DNA of 64,000 bases from Loktanella sp. SALINAS62 (GTDB taxonomy: Bacteria; Pseudomonadota; Alphaproteobacteria; Rhodobacterales; Rhodobacteraceae): positions 1 through 64,000 of the forward strand of contig NZ_JAAFZU010000008.1 in the NCBI RefSeq assembly GCF_018263905.1, given 5' to 3'. Shown here piece by piece: positions 14,266 through 23,078 of the stretch. The notes under the pieces were generated by a model. That model saw nothing but the letters and a program-made list of their open reading frames with translations. It searched no databases and had not been told where the DNA came from. The position numbers were made by a program, and so were the translations under genes. Position 1 is the stretch's first letter; the number at the start of each line of letters is the position of its first letter.

Positions 14266-15078
14266 ATGGATACGATGTTGCTTGTGGAAATGGCGGCTTT
14301 GCTGCTGGCGATCGGCGCCTTTGCCGGCGTTTTGGCGGGCCTGTTAGGCGTCGGCGGCGGCATCGTGCTTGTCCCGGCGTTCTATTATGCCTTTGTGGCG
14401 TTGGGGTTCGACGGGCCTGACGTGATGCGCTTGTGCCTTGGGACGTCGCTGGCGACGATCATCGTGACGTCTGTCCGGTCCGTGCTGTCGCACAACAGGA
14501 AAGGCGCGGTCGATTGGGGCATCCTGCGGTCCTGGACCGTGGGGATCGTGGTCGGGTCGGTTTTGGGCGTCTTGTTGGTGTCGCAACTGGCGACGGGTGC
14601 GTTGCAGGCCATTTTCGGCATTCTTGCAATCGTCGTGGGCGTTTATATGATGCTTGGGCGCAATCACTGGCGTCTGGGCGACGGTATGCCGACAGGGCTG
14701 CCACGGGTCATCCTGTCGCCGCTTCTGGGGTTTCTGTCGGTGCTGATGGGGATCGGCGGCGGATCGTTCGGCGTGCCGGTGATGTCGCTTTATGGCGTGC
14801 CAATTCACCGTGCCGTAGCCACGGCAGCCGGGTTCGGCGTGATCATCGCAGTCCCGTCGGTCGCAGGGTTCCTGCTGACGCCGATGCGCGACGCGCCGCC
14901 GTTCACGTTTGGATCGGTCAACGGGATCGCGTTCCTGCTGGTCATTGCCATGACGCTGATCACAGCCCCGATGGGCGCGGCACTGGCCCACAGGATCGAC
15001 GCCAAACCGCTAAAGCGGGTTTTTGGCGGGTTCCTGATCATTGTGGCGCTGAACATGCTGCGCAAAGTACTGATCTGA
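14266..15078 (+). CDS. Sulfite exporter TauE/SafE family protein
   Basis: 270 residues with about eight hydrophobic segments. It has the two glycine-rich repeats typical of the family: GVLAGLLGVGGGIVLVP near the N-terminus and LMGIGGGSFGVPVM in the second half. Such proteins export small anions such as sulfite or sulfoacetate, or act as general permeases. The precise substrate is not evident. It starts 15 bases after dusA with a GGGAGGAC ribosome binding site and is probably co-transcribed with it. Confidence 0.9.
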   Translation: MDTMLLVEMAALLLAIGAFAGVLAGLLGVGGGIVLVPAFYYAFVALGFDGPDVMRLCLGTSLATIIVTSVRSVLSHNRKGAVDWGILRSWTVGIVVGSVLGVLLVSQLATGALQAIFGILAIVVGVYMMLGRNHWRLGDGMPTGLPRVILSPLLGFLSVLMGIGGGSFGVPVMSLYGVPIHRAVATAAGFGVIIAVPSVAGFLLTPMRDAPPFTFGSVNGIAFLLVIAMTLITAPMGAALAHRIDAKPLKRVFGGFLIIVALNMLRKVLI

Positions 15079-15084
15079 CAGCTC

Positions 15085-15753
15085 TTATGGTGCGGACCCT
15101 GACAGGCCGGCGCGGTAATCGTCCAGTGTTTTGCCCGGTTCATCCACGAACAGGCCGGGTAACAGGCGTAGTCCGGTAATCTGGTCAAGCCGCAGATCGT
15201 CGAACCGGCGGCTGGTTTCGTTCCACGCCGTCAATGTCCAAAGCCGCCCCCAGTAATCCAGTCGCAACGGGCGCAACGATATCGTGCGGCCCTGTAATGT
15301 CACCTGCACCCGTTGCCGGGCGCGCACCGCTTGGCGCAAGGCGGCAAGGTGCTGAAAGCCGCGTGCCGCATCGGCAAAGGGATAGATCGCCAGCGCGTGA
15401 TGCGCAGGTTCGCCGGTTTCTTCTGGCAGCAGATGATCCAGCCGCGCCGACAACGCCTGTGCCGCACGGGACAGTGCCACGTCGTTGCTTTGCCCAACGA
15501 TGGCCAGACCGACGGTCAGCGCTTCGACCTCTGCCATGGTCAGATTCAGCGCGGGCAGGGTGACGGCGGCAGTGATCCTGTAACCGACGCCGCGTTCGCC
15601 ACTGACCGGAACACCGGATGCGGCCAGCGTATCCATGTCGCGATAGATCGTGCGCACATGCACGCCTGTCGCCTGCGCCAGCGTCTCTGCCCGGTGCAGC
15701 CCACCACGGCGCAGCAGTTGAACGATTTGCATCAATCGGTCGGCACGTTTCAT
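15085..15753 (-). CDS. YafY/WYL-type transcriptional regulator
   Basis: 222 residues. An N-terminal DeoR-like helix-turn-helix (RADRLMQIVQLL, HVRTIYRDMDTL) is followed by a WYL-type ligand domain (LRPLRLDYWGRLWTLTAWNE). I chose ATG 15753, which has an excellent AGGAGGAGG site upstream. Much longer upstream extensions of the frame run antisense to tatA/tatB and are not real. It is divergent from tatABC across about 180 bases. The regulatory target is unknown. Confidence 0.88.
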   Translation of the reverse strand: MKRADRLMQIVQLLRRGGLHRAETLAQATGVHVRTIYRDMDTLAASGVPVSGERGVGYRITAAVTLPALNLTMAEVEALTVGLAIVGQSNDVALSRAAQALSARLDHLLPEETGEPAHHALAIYPFADAARGFQHLAALRQAVRARQRVQVTLQGRTISLRPLRLDYWGRLWTLTAWNETSRRFDDLRLDQITGLRLLPGLFVDEPGKTLDDYRAGLSGSAP

Positions 15754-15930
15754 GGGCGAAACCTCCTCCTGACAGGTTTCTGTCGCAAGTTGCCGAAAGT
15801 CCAGCAAAAATAGGCTGATTGCCAGTTGGCAATCACGTGATCCCCCTTCCCAACGGGGGCGGCGCGCTTTATGTCGAACGTGACAGTCAAGCGGGATGTG
15901 ACCATTCCGACACCGCAAAGGGGAATTGAA

Positions 15931-16149
15931 ATGCTGAACAACATCGGACTGCCCGGCCTTCTGCTGATCGCGGTCGTGGTCCTCGTCCTGTTTGGGCGTG
16001 GCAAGATTTCGTCGCTGATGGGCGAAGTCGGCAAGGGCATCACCGCGTTCAAACGCGGGGTCGACGACGGCAAGAAAGAGCTGGACGACAGCTTTGCCGA
16101 CGCGCGCGACGTGACGCCCGAATCGACGGTCGACAAAGACAAAACCTAA
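15931..16149 (+). CDS. tatA: Twin-arginine translocase subunit TatA
   Basis: 72 residues: a single N-terminal membrane helix ([16 protein letters not shown]), the [16 protein letters not shown] hinge and amphipathic helix, then an acidic tail. TatA oligomers form the pore for folded, RR-signal proteins. ATG 15931 is chosen because it places the membrane helix at the N-terminus and is preceded by AAGGGG. It is first in a tatABC operon. Confidence 0.93.
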   Translation: MLNNIGLPGLLLIAVVVLVLFGRGKISSLMGEVGKGITAFKRGVDDGKKELDDSFADARDVTPESTVDKDKT

Positions 16150-16173
16150 GCCACTTGATAGGGGGCGCTGCCC

Positions 16174-16698
16174 ATGTTCGGCCTCGGTGCGAGCGAAATG
16201 ATCCTTTTGGGGGTCGTGGCCCTGATCGTGATCGGGCCAAAGGATCTGCCAAACCTGTTCCGCTCTGTGGGGCAGTTTACGGGCAAGGCCAAGGCGATGG
16301 CCGCAGAGTTTTCCCGCGCCATGGAAGCGGCGGCAGATGATTCCGGGGTCAAGGATATTTCCAAGTCGATCAAGGCGGCGGCGAACCCGTCGTCCTTCGG
16401 GTTGGACAAGGCGCGTGAGGCCGCTGGCCTGACATCGAAATCCGGGCCCGCGACCGCGAAACTGTCTGCTGAACGTCAGGCCGCCAAGGACAAGATCAGC
16501 GCCGCCACCGCCAAGGTCGCAGAAGAACGCCGCGCCCGCGAAGCGGCCGTAGAGATGCAGGCGGAAATGGATGACGACATAGCGGATACGATGGACGAAC
16601 CTGCCCCGACGCCGCAAAAACCCCCGCGCGCCAAAGCGTTGCAGGATGATGTTGATGCAACCCCAGACCCAAAATCCAAGGATGAGGCCAAGGCATGA
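16174..16698 (+). CDS. tatB: Sec-independent translocase subunit TatB
   Basis: 174 residues. The N-terminal membrane helix ([21 protein letters not shown]) carries the conserved Glu and Gly-Pro hinge, followed by a long charged amphipathic and coiled region typical of TatB. It forms the signal-peptide receptor with TatC. The stop overlaps the tatC start as ATGA at 16695-16698. Confidence 0.93.
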   Translation: MFGLGASEMILLGVVALIVIGPKDLPNLFRSVGQFTGKAKAMAAEFSRAMEAAADDSGVKDISKSIKAAANPSSFGLDKAREAAGLTSKSGPATAKLSAERQAAKDKISAATAKVAEERRAREAAVEMQAEMDDDIADTMDEPAPTPQKPPRAKALQDDVDATPDPKSKDEAKA

Positions 16699-17567
16699 GC
16701 GCGTCTGACAATCTGGACGACAGCGCGGCACCGCTGATTGAACACCTGACCGAATTGCGCGACCGGCTGATCCGGTCGTTGGTCGCGTTCATCATCGCCA
16801 TGGTGATCTGTTTCACCATCTGGAACCCGATCTTTGATTTTCTGACGCGCCCGCTGTGCCGCGCGCTTGAACTCGAAGGGCAGGATTGCGGCCTGATCTT
16901 TATCGCACTGGAAGAAGGTTTCTTTGTCGCGATCCAGATCTCATTGCTGGGTGGGCTGCTGCTTGCGTTTCCGGTCATCAGTTACCAGATGTGGCGGTTC
17001 GTGGCGCCGGGACTATACAAAACCGAAAAGGGCGCGTTCCTGCCGTTCCTGATCGCGTCGCCTTTCATGTTCTTTCTGGGCGCTGCTTTTGCCTACTATG
17101 TGATCACGCCACTGGCGTTCGATTTCTTCCTTGGCTTTCAGCAGGGCAACACCCTGACCGACGGACCCGAAGGCCCGAGCACGCAGGCCGCAGGTCTGCT
17201 GTTTCAGGGTTCTGCGAAGGCATATCTGAACCTGACGATCAAATTCATCGTGGCTTTTGGTCTGTGTTTCCAACTGCCTGTCCTGCTGACCCTGATGGGA
17301 AAGGCCGGTCTGGTCAGTGCTGCAGGTCTGCGGAACACGCGCAAATATGCCGTCGTCGGTATCCTGCTGGTGGCGGCATTGGCCACACCGCCGGATGTTG
17401 TCAGCCAGGTGATCCTGTTTATCGTGGTTTACGGGCTGTATGAAGTGTCGATCCAGCTGGTTGCGCGTGTTGAACGGCAGCGCCTGGCGCAGATGCGGGC
17501 CGAAGGCATCGTGGGCGAAGATGAGGATCTGGACGGCAATCCGATTGACGGCGACGATCGCACATGA
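16695..17567 (+). CDS. tatC: Twin-arginine translocase subunit TatC
   Basis: 290 residues with six membrane segments. Family signatures include [17 protein letters not shown] at the N-terminus, [12 protein letters not shown] and the [15 protein letters not shown] loop-helix. It recognises the RR motif of folded export substrates such as molybdo-enzymes, which fits the oxygenase and CO-dehydrogenase-type enzymes of this genome. It overlaps both neighbours by 4 bases, so tatB, tatC and the DUF815 gene are coupled. Confidence 0.95.
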   Translation: MSASDNLDDSAAPLIEHLTELRDRLIRSLVAFIIAMVICFTIWNPIFDFLTRPLCRALELEGQDCGLIFIALEEGFFVAIQISLLGGLLLAFPVISYQMWRFVAPGLYKTEKGAFLPFLIASPFMFFLGAAFAYYVITPLAFDFFLGFQQGNTLTDGPEGPSTQAAGLLFQGSAKAYLNLTIKFIVAFGLCFQLPVLLTLMGKAGLVSAAGLRNTRKYAVVGILLVAALATPPDVVSQVILFIVVYGLYEVSIQLVARVERQRLAQMRAEGIVGEDEDLDGNPIDGDDRT

Positions 17568-18406
17568 CCGACGCAGCATTGGAACGGATCGCGGCTGCGC
17601 TTGAACGGCTGCGCCCCGGTCCGGCGACGGCCCCTGATTTCGATGCAGCGGGGGCATTTGTCTGGCATGTCGATCCCGACCGGCTTGACCCCGTTACGCG
17701 GGTGTCACGGGTGGATGTGGATTTGCTGGTCGGCATCGACCGCGCCCGCGATACGCTGATGGATAACACGACCCGTTTCGCGCGCGGATTGCCAGCCAAC
17801 AACGCGCTGTTGTGGGGCGCGCGGGGCATGGGAAAATCCAGCCTTGTCAAAGCGGTGCATGGTAAACTTCACCAGACTTATCCGCAGCTCAAGATCATCG
17901 AAATCCAGCGCGAGGATCTGCCCAGCATCGGGCGCTGCCTGCATCTTTTGCGCGACGCCGATGCGCGATTTGTGCTGTATTGCGACGATCTGTCGTTCAG
18001 CCATGACGACGCGCATTACAAATCGCTCAAGGCGGTGTTGGATGGTGGAATCGAAGGACGGCCTGAAAACGTGGTGCTCTATGCCACATCGAACCGCCGC
18101 CATCTGATGCCGCGTGACATGATCGAAAATGAACGCGCCACCGCGATCACGCCGGGCGAAGCGGTCGAGGAAAAGGTATCATTGTCGGATCGGTTCGGTC
18201 TGTGGTTGGGGTTCCACCCCTGCGATCAGGACGATTATCTGCGCATGATCCGGGGCTACTGCGACGCTGCCAGCATCGATATCGACGACGCGACATTGCG
18301 CGCCGAAGCAATCGAATGGCAGGCGACACGCGGTAGCCGGTCGGGCCGCGTGGCGTGGCAGTTTTTCACCGATCTGGCGGGTCGCCGGGGTGTCCGTATC
18401 GACTGA
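17564..18406 (+). CDS. DUF815 family ATPase
   Basis: 280 residues. Walker A is [17 protein letters not shown] and Walker B is [11 protein letters not shown], with a sensor [11 protein letters not shown], the pattern of DUF815 AAA-like proteins. These are conserved in alphaproteobacteria beside tatC but have no settled function. The ATGA overlap with tatC (17564-17567) implies a common transcript. The gene converges with the NlpD-like lipoprotein gene, leaving only 9 bases. Confidence 0.88.
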   Translation: MTDAALERIAAALERLRPGPATAPDFDAAGAFVWHVDPDRLDPVTRVSRVDVDLLVGIDRARDTLMDNTTRFARGLPANNALLWGARGMGKSSLVKAVHGKLHQTYPQLKIIEIQREDLPSIGRCLHLLRDADARFVLYCDDLSFSHDDAHYKSLKAVLDGGIEGRPENVVLYATSNRRHLMPRDMIENERATAITPGEAVEEKVSLSDRFGLWLGFHPCDQDDYLRMIRGYCDAASIDIDDATLRAEAIEWQATRGSRSGRVAWQFFTDLAGRRGVRID

Positions 18407-18415
18407 TCGCCCGTG

Positions 18416-19630
18416 TTACGGCAAAAAGTCGTTTGGATCGACGGAATTCAGACCACGGCGCACTTCGAAATGGACAAACGACGGGTTGCCTGCGCTGACC
18501 TTGCCCAGATTGCCGCCTTTTGCGACGCTGTCACCTTTGGCGACGCTGAGGTTATCAAGGTTTGTATAGACCGTCAGCAGGTTGTCGGGATGTTTGATCA
18601 CCACGATGGCCGTGCCGGATGTATCTTCGGTCACGGCAGCGACCGTTCCGCCGTCAGCGGCCCGGACCGTGGTTCCTGCGTCGGCTGCGATGTCGATGCC
18701 TTCGTTCTTGCCTGGGTTATAATCGCGGATGACGGACCCGGCGACGGGCCGGACAAATCGCGCATCGCTTTGCGCTGAGGGCACGGGGGGCGTTGCTGGG
18801 GCCGGGGGCGGTGGTGTCGCGGCTGCGACTTCTTCGACCCGTGGTGGCGCGGTGGTCAGATCCGGTGCCGGCGGTATGGCCACGGGGGCGGCAACCGGCG
18901 CGCTGACGGCAGGCAAGGGCGCTGCGGCAGAGGGCGGCACTGGCGACAGGCTACCGGCGCCTGGGGCGACCAGCGGACCACCTGCAGGGTCCGCAGGCAT
19001 TCCGCCCTGCGGCACCAGCAGAAACTGGCCTTCGCGCACGCCCAGGCTGCCGTCCAACCCGTTCCATTCGGCCAACGTGCCGACGGGCACATTGTAAAGA
19101 CGGCTGATCGAAAACGCGGTTTCGCCGCGCTGGACCTTGTGCCGGATCGGTTGTGTTGCCGTGGTCGTGGCCGGCGTGCTGCCGGGCAGCGGGGCAAGCC
19201 CGCCCGACGTCGCATCGACCCGGTCAAGTGCCGTGGTGGCCACAGCGGTCACATCCAGCGGCACGGTCGTCTGCGCGCCGGGCACACGGGTGGGAAGTGC
19301 GAGCACTTCGCCATCGCGCAAGGTCACGCCCTGTTCGATCCCGTTAAAACTGGCAAGCGCGGCGGCATCCACGCCGACGCGTGACGCCACGCTGCCGACG
19401 GTATCGCCGCGCTGTGCGACAGCCACCTGATAATCCGCATAAGTGATGATGCCCCGCTGATCCGGAGAGGGTCTGTCCGGCAGAGCCGCCGACGCCGGAG
19501 AGGTGTCGAACCCGCCCGCGCGGTCACGCAGATCAATGTCGGGCAGCCCACCTTCGCAGGCGGCCAGTAATGCGAAACCGGCGCAGGTCAGGGTCAAACG
19601 CACGGCGGTGGTGCGGGGTATCTGCGTCAT
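18416..19630 (-). CDS. LysM/M23-domain lipoprotein, NlpD-like
   Basis: 404 residues. The N-terminal signal ends in a lipobox LLAAC, so it is an outer-membrane or periplasmic lipoprotein. Two LysM domains (about residues 64-113 and 165-210) bind peptidoglycan. A Pro/Ala-rich linker follows, and then a LytM/M23 domain (about 290-404). The first zinc motif HxGxD is replaced by NEGID, and the usual Tyr-x-His-Leu by YTNL, while HFEVR is kept. It is therefore probably catalytically dead, like EnvC/NlpD-type amidase activators in cell separation. It is downstream of surE-pcm on the same strand, the classic surE-pcm-nlpD order. Confidence 0.88.
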   Translation of the reverse strand: MTQIPRTTAVRLTLTCAGFALLAACEGGLPDIDLRDRAGGFDTSPASAALPDRPSPDQRGIITYADYQVAVAQRGDTVGSVASRVGVDAAALASFNGIEQGVTLRDGEVLALPTRVPGAQTTVPLDVTAVATTALDRVDATSGGLAPLPGSTPATTTATQPIRHKVQRGETAFSISRLYNVPVGTLAEWNGLDGSLGVREGQFLLVPQGGMPADPAGGPLVAPGAGSLSPVPPSAAAPLPAVSAPVAAPVAIPPAPDLTTAPPRVEEVAAATPPPPAPATPPVPSAQSDARFVRPVAGSVIRDYNPGKNEGIDIAADAGTTVRAADGGTVAAVTEDTSGTAIVVIKHPDNLLTVYTNLDNLSVAKGDSVAKGGNLGKVSAGNPSFVHFEVRRGLNSVDPNDFLP

Positions 19631-19681
19631 GGAAGGCTCCTGTCCACTGCGGGGTCCGTCTTGTGCGGCTTGGGCATGGTT

Positions 19682-20323
19682 TTAGTCCTCTCCAAGGCCT
19701 TCGATCAAGGGAACAAAGCGCACGTCGCGCAATTCCTCGTAATCAAAGCCGGTTTGTTGGCGGGTGACACGGATTAGGGTCTGCACCGTGTCCGACTGAC
19801 CGACCGGCAGAACCATGATCCCGCCGACACGTAGCTGGGCCAGCAGGGGGCCGGGCGGGTCTTCTGCGGCGGCTGTCAACAGGATCCGGTCGAACGGGGC
19901 CTGTTCTGGCAGGCCAAAGCTGCCGTCAGCGATGACCGACGTGATGTTATGCAGGTTAAGCGCGTCAAAGACGGCCTGCGCTTCGTTTACCAGCCGCCGG
20001 AACCGGTCAATGGTATAAACCCTGCGCGCAAGCTGGCTGAGGATCGCCGCCTGATAGCCAGAGCCGGTGCCGACCTCCAGCACCTTGTCGCGGGGTTGCA
20101 CGTTCAGCGCCTGCGTCATGATCCCGACGACCGATGGCTGGCTGATGGTCTGCCCGCAGGCGATGGGCAAGGGCATGTCTTCGAACGCGCGGGCGGCGAA
20201 CAGGCCCTTGTTGATGAACCGCGACCGGTCGATACGTTCCATTGCCGTCAGCACGCGGCCATCCGTGACCCCCTTGGATCGGAGCGCGAACAAAAACTGC
20301 ATCTGGGTCTGTGGATCGGTCAA
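19682..20323 (-). CDS. pcm: Protein-L-isoaspartate O-methyltransferase
   Basis: 213 residues. It uses S-adenosylmethionine to repair isoaspartyl residues in damaged proteins. It has [20 protein letters not shown] and the SAM motif [13 protein letters not shown]. The likely start is TTG 20323, which overlaps the surE stop as TTGA. An internal ATG at 20302 would drop seven residues. The surE-pcm-nlpD arrangement is conserved widely in proteobacteria. Confidence 0.93.
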   Translation of the reverse strand: MTDPQTQMQFLFALRSKGVTDGRVLTAMERIDRSRFINKGLFAARAFEDMPLPIACGQTISQPSVVGIMTQALNVQPRDKVLEVGTGSGYQAAILSQLARRVYTIDRFRRLVNEAQAVFDALNLHNITSVIADGSFGLPEQAPFDRILLTAAAEDPPGPLLAQLRVGGIMVLPVGQSDTVQTLIRVTRQQTGFDYEELRDVRFVPLIEGLGED

Positions 20324-21102
20324 GCCAGCCGGTCCCGCATGCGGTCCAGCACGTCATGCGCCGTCAGATCGGCCCGCATCGGCGTGGCAGAAATATAGCC
20401 GTCGATATTGGCCTGCGCATCGGTGCCAGCGCCGGTCGGGCGCTGCTGGTCGCCACCCTTGACCCACAGGAAATGCCGGTGTCCGGGGGTTTCGGCGCGG
20501 ACGACGTGATGATGACCGCCCCTGCGGAACCCTTGTGACGTCACCGTAAACCCCGCCACGTCGGCGGCAGGTACGGGGGGGAAATTCACGTTCCAGAACA
20601 GGCGGTAATCCGCGTCATCCCAGACATCGGCATCCAGCAGGCGGCGGACGGTGGCGACACCGTGGTCGATGGCGGCTGAAAAGGGGCGTTCTTCGTCGAA
20701 ATTGCGCGGGCCGTAATACTGTGACAGCGCGATGGCGCGGTGGCCTTGCAATGCGCCTTCCATGGCGGCACCGACGGTGCCTGAATACAGCACGTTTTCG
20801 GCGGCATTGTTGCCCCGGTTCACACCCGACAGGATCAGGTCGGGCGGTTCGGGCATCAGATCGAACAGCGCCGCCATCACGCAATCGGCAGGCGATCCCT
20901 GCGCGGCAAAGCGGCGTGGGTCGAACTGGGTGATCATCGTGGGCTGGACGTAGCTGATGCAATGCCCGACGCCCGATTGTTCCTGTGTGGGTGCGACGGT
21001 CCAGACGTCCCCGTCGGGTCCGGCGATGTCGGTGGCGATGGCATGCAGCACGGCAAGGCCGGGCGCATTGATGCCGTCATCGTTGGTGATCAATATCCGC
21101 AT
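20320..21102 (-). CDS. surE: 5'/3'-nucleotidase SurE
   Basis: 260 residues. It is a metal-dependent phosphatase of nucleoside monophosphates used in stationary-phase survival. The metal-site signature [14 protein letters not shown] begins the protein, and [25 protein letters not shown] is the second hallmark. ATG 21102 is chosen because it starts directly at [10 protein letters not shown] and is preceded by AGGGGA. A longer frame to 21132 adds ten unconserved residues. Confidence 0.95.
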   Translation of the reverse strand: MRILITNDDGINAPGLAVLHAIATDIAGPDGDVWTVAPTQEQSGVGHCISYVQPTMITQFDPRRFAAQGSPADCVMAALFDLMPEPPDLILSGVNRGNNAAENVLYSGTVGAAMEGALQGHRAIALSQYYGPRNFDEERPFSAAIDHGVATVRRLLDADVWDDADYRLFWNVNFPPVPAADVAGFTVTSQGFRRGGHHHVVRAETPGHRHFLWVKGGDQQRPTGAGTDAQANIDGYISATPMRADLTAHDVLDRMRDRLA

Positions 21103-21171
21103 GCCGTTCCCCTGAAACACTTGGCTGCACACTAGGTTACGTGCGCAGACGGGGCAAGCGATGGCCCCGCG

Positions 21172-21822
21172 TCACGGCGCCAGGATTTCGGGCAGCAGAC
21201 GCGCGGCTTCGGCGGCGGGCTGTGTCAGGGCGCTGCGGTCTTCGCCGGGGTAAAAACGGGCGCGCAGGGCTGTGGGCATCGGCGCGGGTGCGATCAGGCG
21301 CACTTGCGGACCGGTTTTCACTGTTTCGGCAGCCCAGCTATGGACCAAGGCCAGTTGTGCCGCCTTTGTTGCGCCGTAGGTGCCAAAGAATTTCTGCCCG
21401 GCGCGGGTATCGTCGCAGAACACCGCATGTCCCTGCGCGCCCAGCAACGGGTTCACATAGCCAATCAAGCGGGCGACTGCCGTCACGTTGACGTCGATAG
21501 AGTTTTGCAGATCCTTTGGCCCGATATGGCCTGCGGGCGCCAGCGGGGCGGCATGGATCGCTGTATGCACCCACAGGTCGAGCTTGCCCCAGCGGTCGTG
21601 AATCCCACGGCACAACTGCTGCATCGCCGCATCGACACAGATATCCATGGGCGCAAGTGTTGCTTGGCCACCTGCGGCGCGCACGGCGTCGTCAAGCTCT
21701 TCGAGCGCGCCCACGGTGCGGGCGACGGCGACGATATGGTGGGTCGGGGCAAGAGCGGTGGCAAGCGCCGCGCCAAGCCCGCGAGAGGCACCGGTGACAA
21801 GGGCAATTTTCTGGTCAGTCAT
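21172..21822 (-). CDS. Short-chain dehydrogenase/reductase
   Basis: 216 residues. The nucleotide-binding motif VTGASRGLGAALA is near the N-terminus, and the active-site YGATK matches YxxxK. The serine usually found before it is replaced (VFCDDTRAG), so activity or substrate may be unusual. The NVTA region fits the NNAG-like structural motif. ATG 21822 or a GTG at 21828 could start it. It is a stand-alone minus-strand gene upstream of a small PilP-like gene, with no indication of substrate. Confidence 0.8.
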   Translation of the reverse strand: MTDQKIALVTGASRGLGAALATALAPTHHIVAVARTVGALEELDDAVRAAGGQATLAPMDICVDAAMQQLCRGIHDRWGKLDLWVHTAIHAAPLAPAGHIGPKDLQNSIDVNVTAVARLIGYVNPLLGAQGHAVFCDDTRAGQKFFGTYGATKAAQLALVHSWAAETVKTGPQVRLIAPAPMPTALRARFYPGEDRSALTQPAAEAARLLPEILAP

Positions 21823-21861
21823 GCGCACCCGTTTGCCGCAGCGCGCGTGCGCTGTCCAGTG

Positions 21862-22140
21862 TCAGCCGGGCATCGTCAACGTCCGGGCAAAGCCTTTGCG
21901 GTCGATCAGGTGCAACCCGGTTTCCGTGACGGCGGTAACTGTCAGGTTATCGGCCTGATCACCGACCGACAGGCTGGCAATTTCGCCTGCCGCCGTGCGC
22001 ACCAGCGCGCGATTGCCGTCGGGCGCCAGTCTTAGCCCGATCAACGCCAGACGGTTCAGATCAAGCGTTTCTTTGGCTTTGGCGATTTCAGCCACTTCTG
22101 CGGGCAGGGGGGCATCGGTGCTGGCATCGGTCATTTGCAA
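21862..22140 (-). CDS. Small conserved protein, PilP/GspC-like repeat
   Basis: 92 residues (start possibly ATG at 22134, two residues later). The core LNRLALIGLRLAPDGNRALVRTAAGEIASLSVGDQ followed by a short beta-rich end resembles the homology-region domain of PilP/GspC-type proteins, in which a nucleation strand L-N-x-x-x-L-I-G is followed by a GD turn. There is no signal peptide or membrane segment. The function is unknown. Rhodobacteraceae genomes carry similar small proteins next to SDR genes. Confidence 0.6.
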   Translation of the reverse strand: MQMTDASTDAPLPAEVAEIAKAKETLDLNRLALIGLRLAPDGNRALVRTAAGEIASLSVGDQADNLTVTAVTETGLHLIDRKGFARTLTMPG

Positions 22141-22296
22141 GGCTCCTGATCAAAAGACAACGGGGCTTTGCGCGTGTTTGCGGCGGGATAACAGGGGTGA
22201 TCGCCGCACTGCGGCAACCGCGCCGTTTCTTGCCGAAACACGATTGCCGTTGCGCGGAAATCTGCGCAGCGCCCCACGCCGTCCCATGCCGTGATG

Positions 22297-22991
22297 TCAG
22301 GTTTGGGCTGGCCGTTCGCGGATTGCGTCCGCGATACGGCGCGGTTCGGGATCGTCGCCGTTTGTGGGCCAGCCTTCGCGTTGTTGCGACCGGATGCCGT
22401 CACTGGCTTCGGTCTGGTCGTGAAACAGATGCACCTGCGTTGGATAGGGCAGGTTGATCCCGGCCTTATCAAGCGCGATATAGGTTTCCTGAATGACCTC
22501 ACCACGGATGTGGATGCGGTCTTTTTCGGGGATTTGGTCCACCAGCGCAGTCGGATGATGTTTGCGAAATCGCCCTGTGCCACGGGGATGGTTTCGGGGA
22601 CCGGGTCGGTCATCACACCTGCGATTCCGGCGCAGACCTCTTCCAGAATCTTGCGCGCCGCTTTCCAATCGTCGTTACAGCCAATCCCGATATCAAGTTC
22701 GCTGCGCAGCGTGGCATAGGCGGTCAGCACGACGACGCTGTCAGTGTAGATCACGGCATTGGGGATCACGACGCGGCGACCGTCATAGGTTTTGATCAGC
22801 GTGGCGCGGGTTTCGATGCGTTCGACCGTGCCTTCGTGGCCGCCGCTGACGATCTGGTCGCCCACTTCAAACGGTTGGCGCAACAGGATCAGGATACCCG
22901 CTAGCATGCTTTGCAGGATATCTTTGAGACCGTCGATCCAGGCGTCTAGTTTTGCAAAAATGAGGCCTGGATTGGCGTCGATGTCTTCCTT
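22297..22991 (-). pseudogene. mscS: Mechanosensitive channel MscS family, decayed
   Basis: The frame has LKDILQSMLAGILILLRQPFEVGDQI and TYDGRRVVIPNAVIYTD, the pore helix and beta domain of MscS-type channels. It then shifts frame near 22522-22526, a T-run (A5 on the coding strand). The C-terminal part DRIHIRGEVIQETYIALDKAG continues in another frame to a stop at 22297. Upstream, only about 45 codons remain before an in-frame stop, and the transmembrane segments TM1-TM2 are missing. The frameshift alone could be a sequencing error, but the lost N-terminus cannot be, so this is a relic. It lies just downstream of purF. Confidence 0.85.
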
Positions 22992-23056
22992 CTGTCTTTT
23001 AATCCCATGCTATAAATTCCGGCCGGATATGACCCGAACCTGACATGGAACAATGC

Positions 23057-23078
23057 GCGGCGGATTTTATTCCGCCGC
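23057..23078 (-). terminator. Hairpin at the end of purF
   Basis: An 8-bp perfect stem (GCGGCGGA at 23057-23064 with its complement at 23071-23078) surrounds the purF stop codon at 23067-23069. There is no U-run after it, so it may attenuate transcription or protect the 3' end rather than terminate it fully. Confidence 0.4.
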
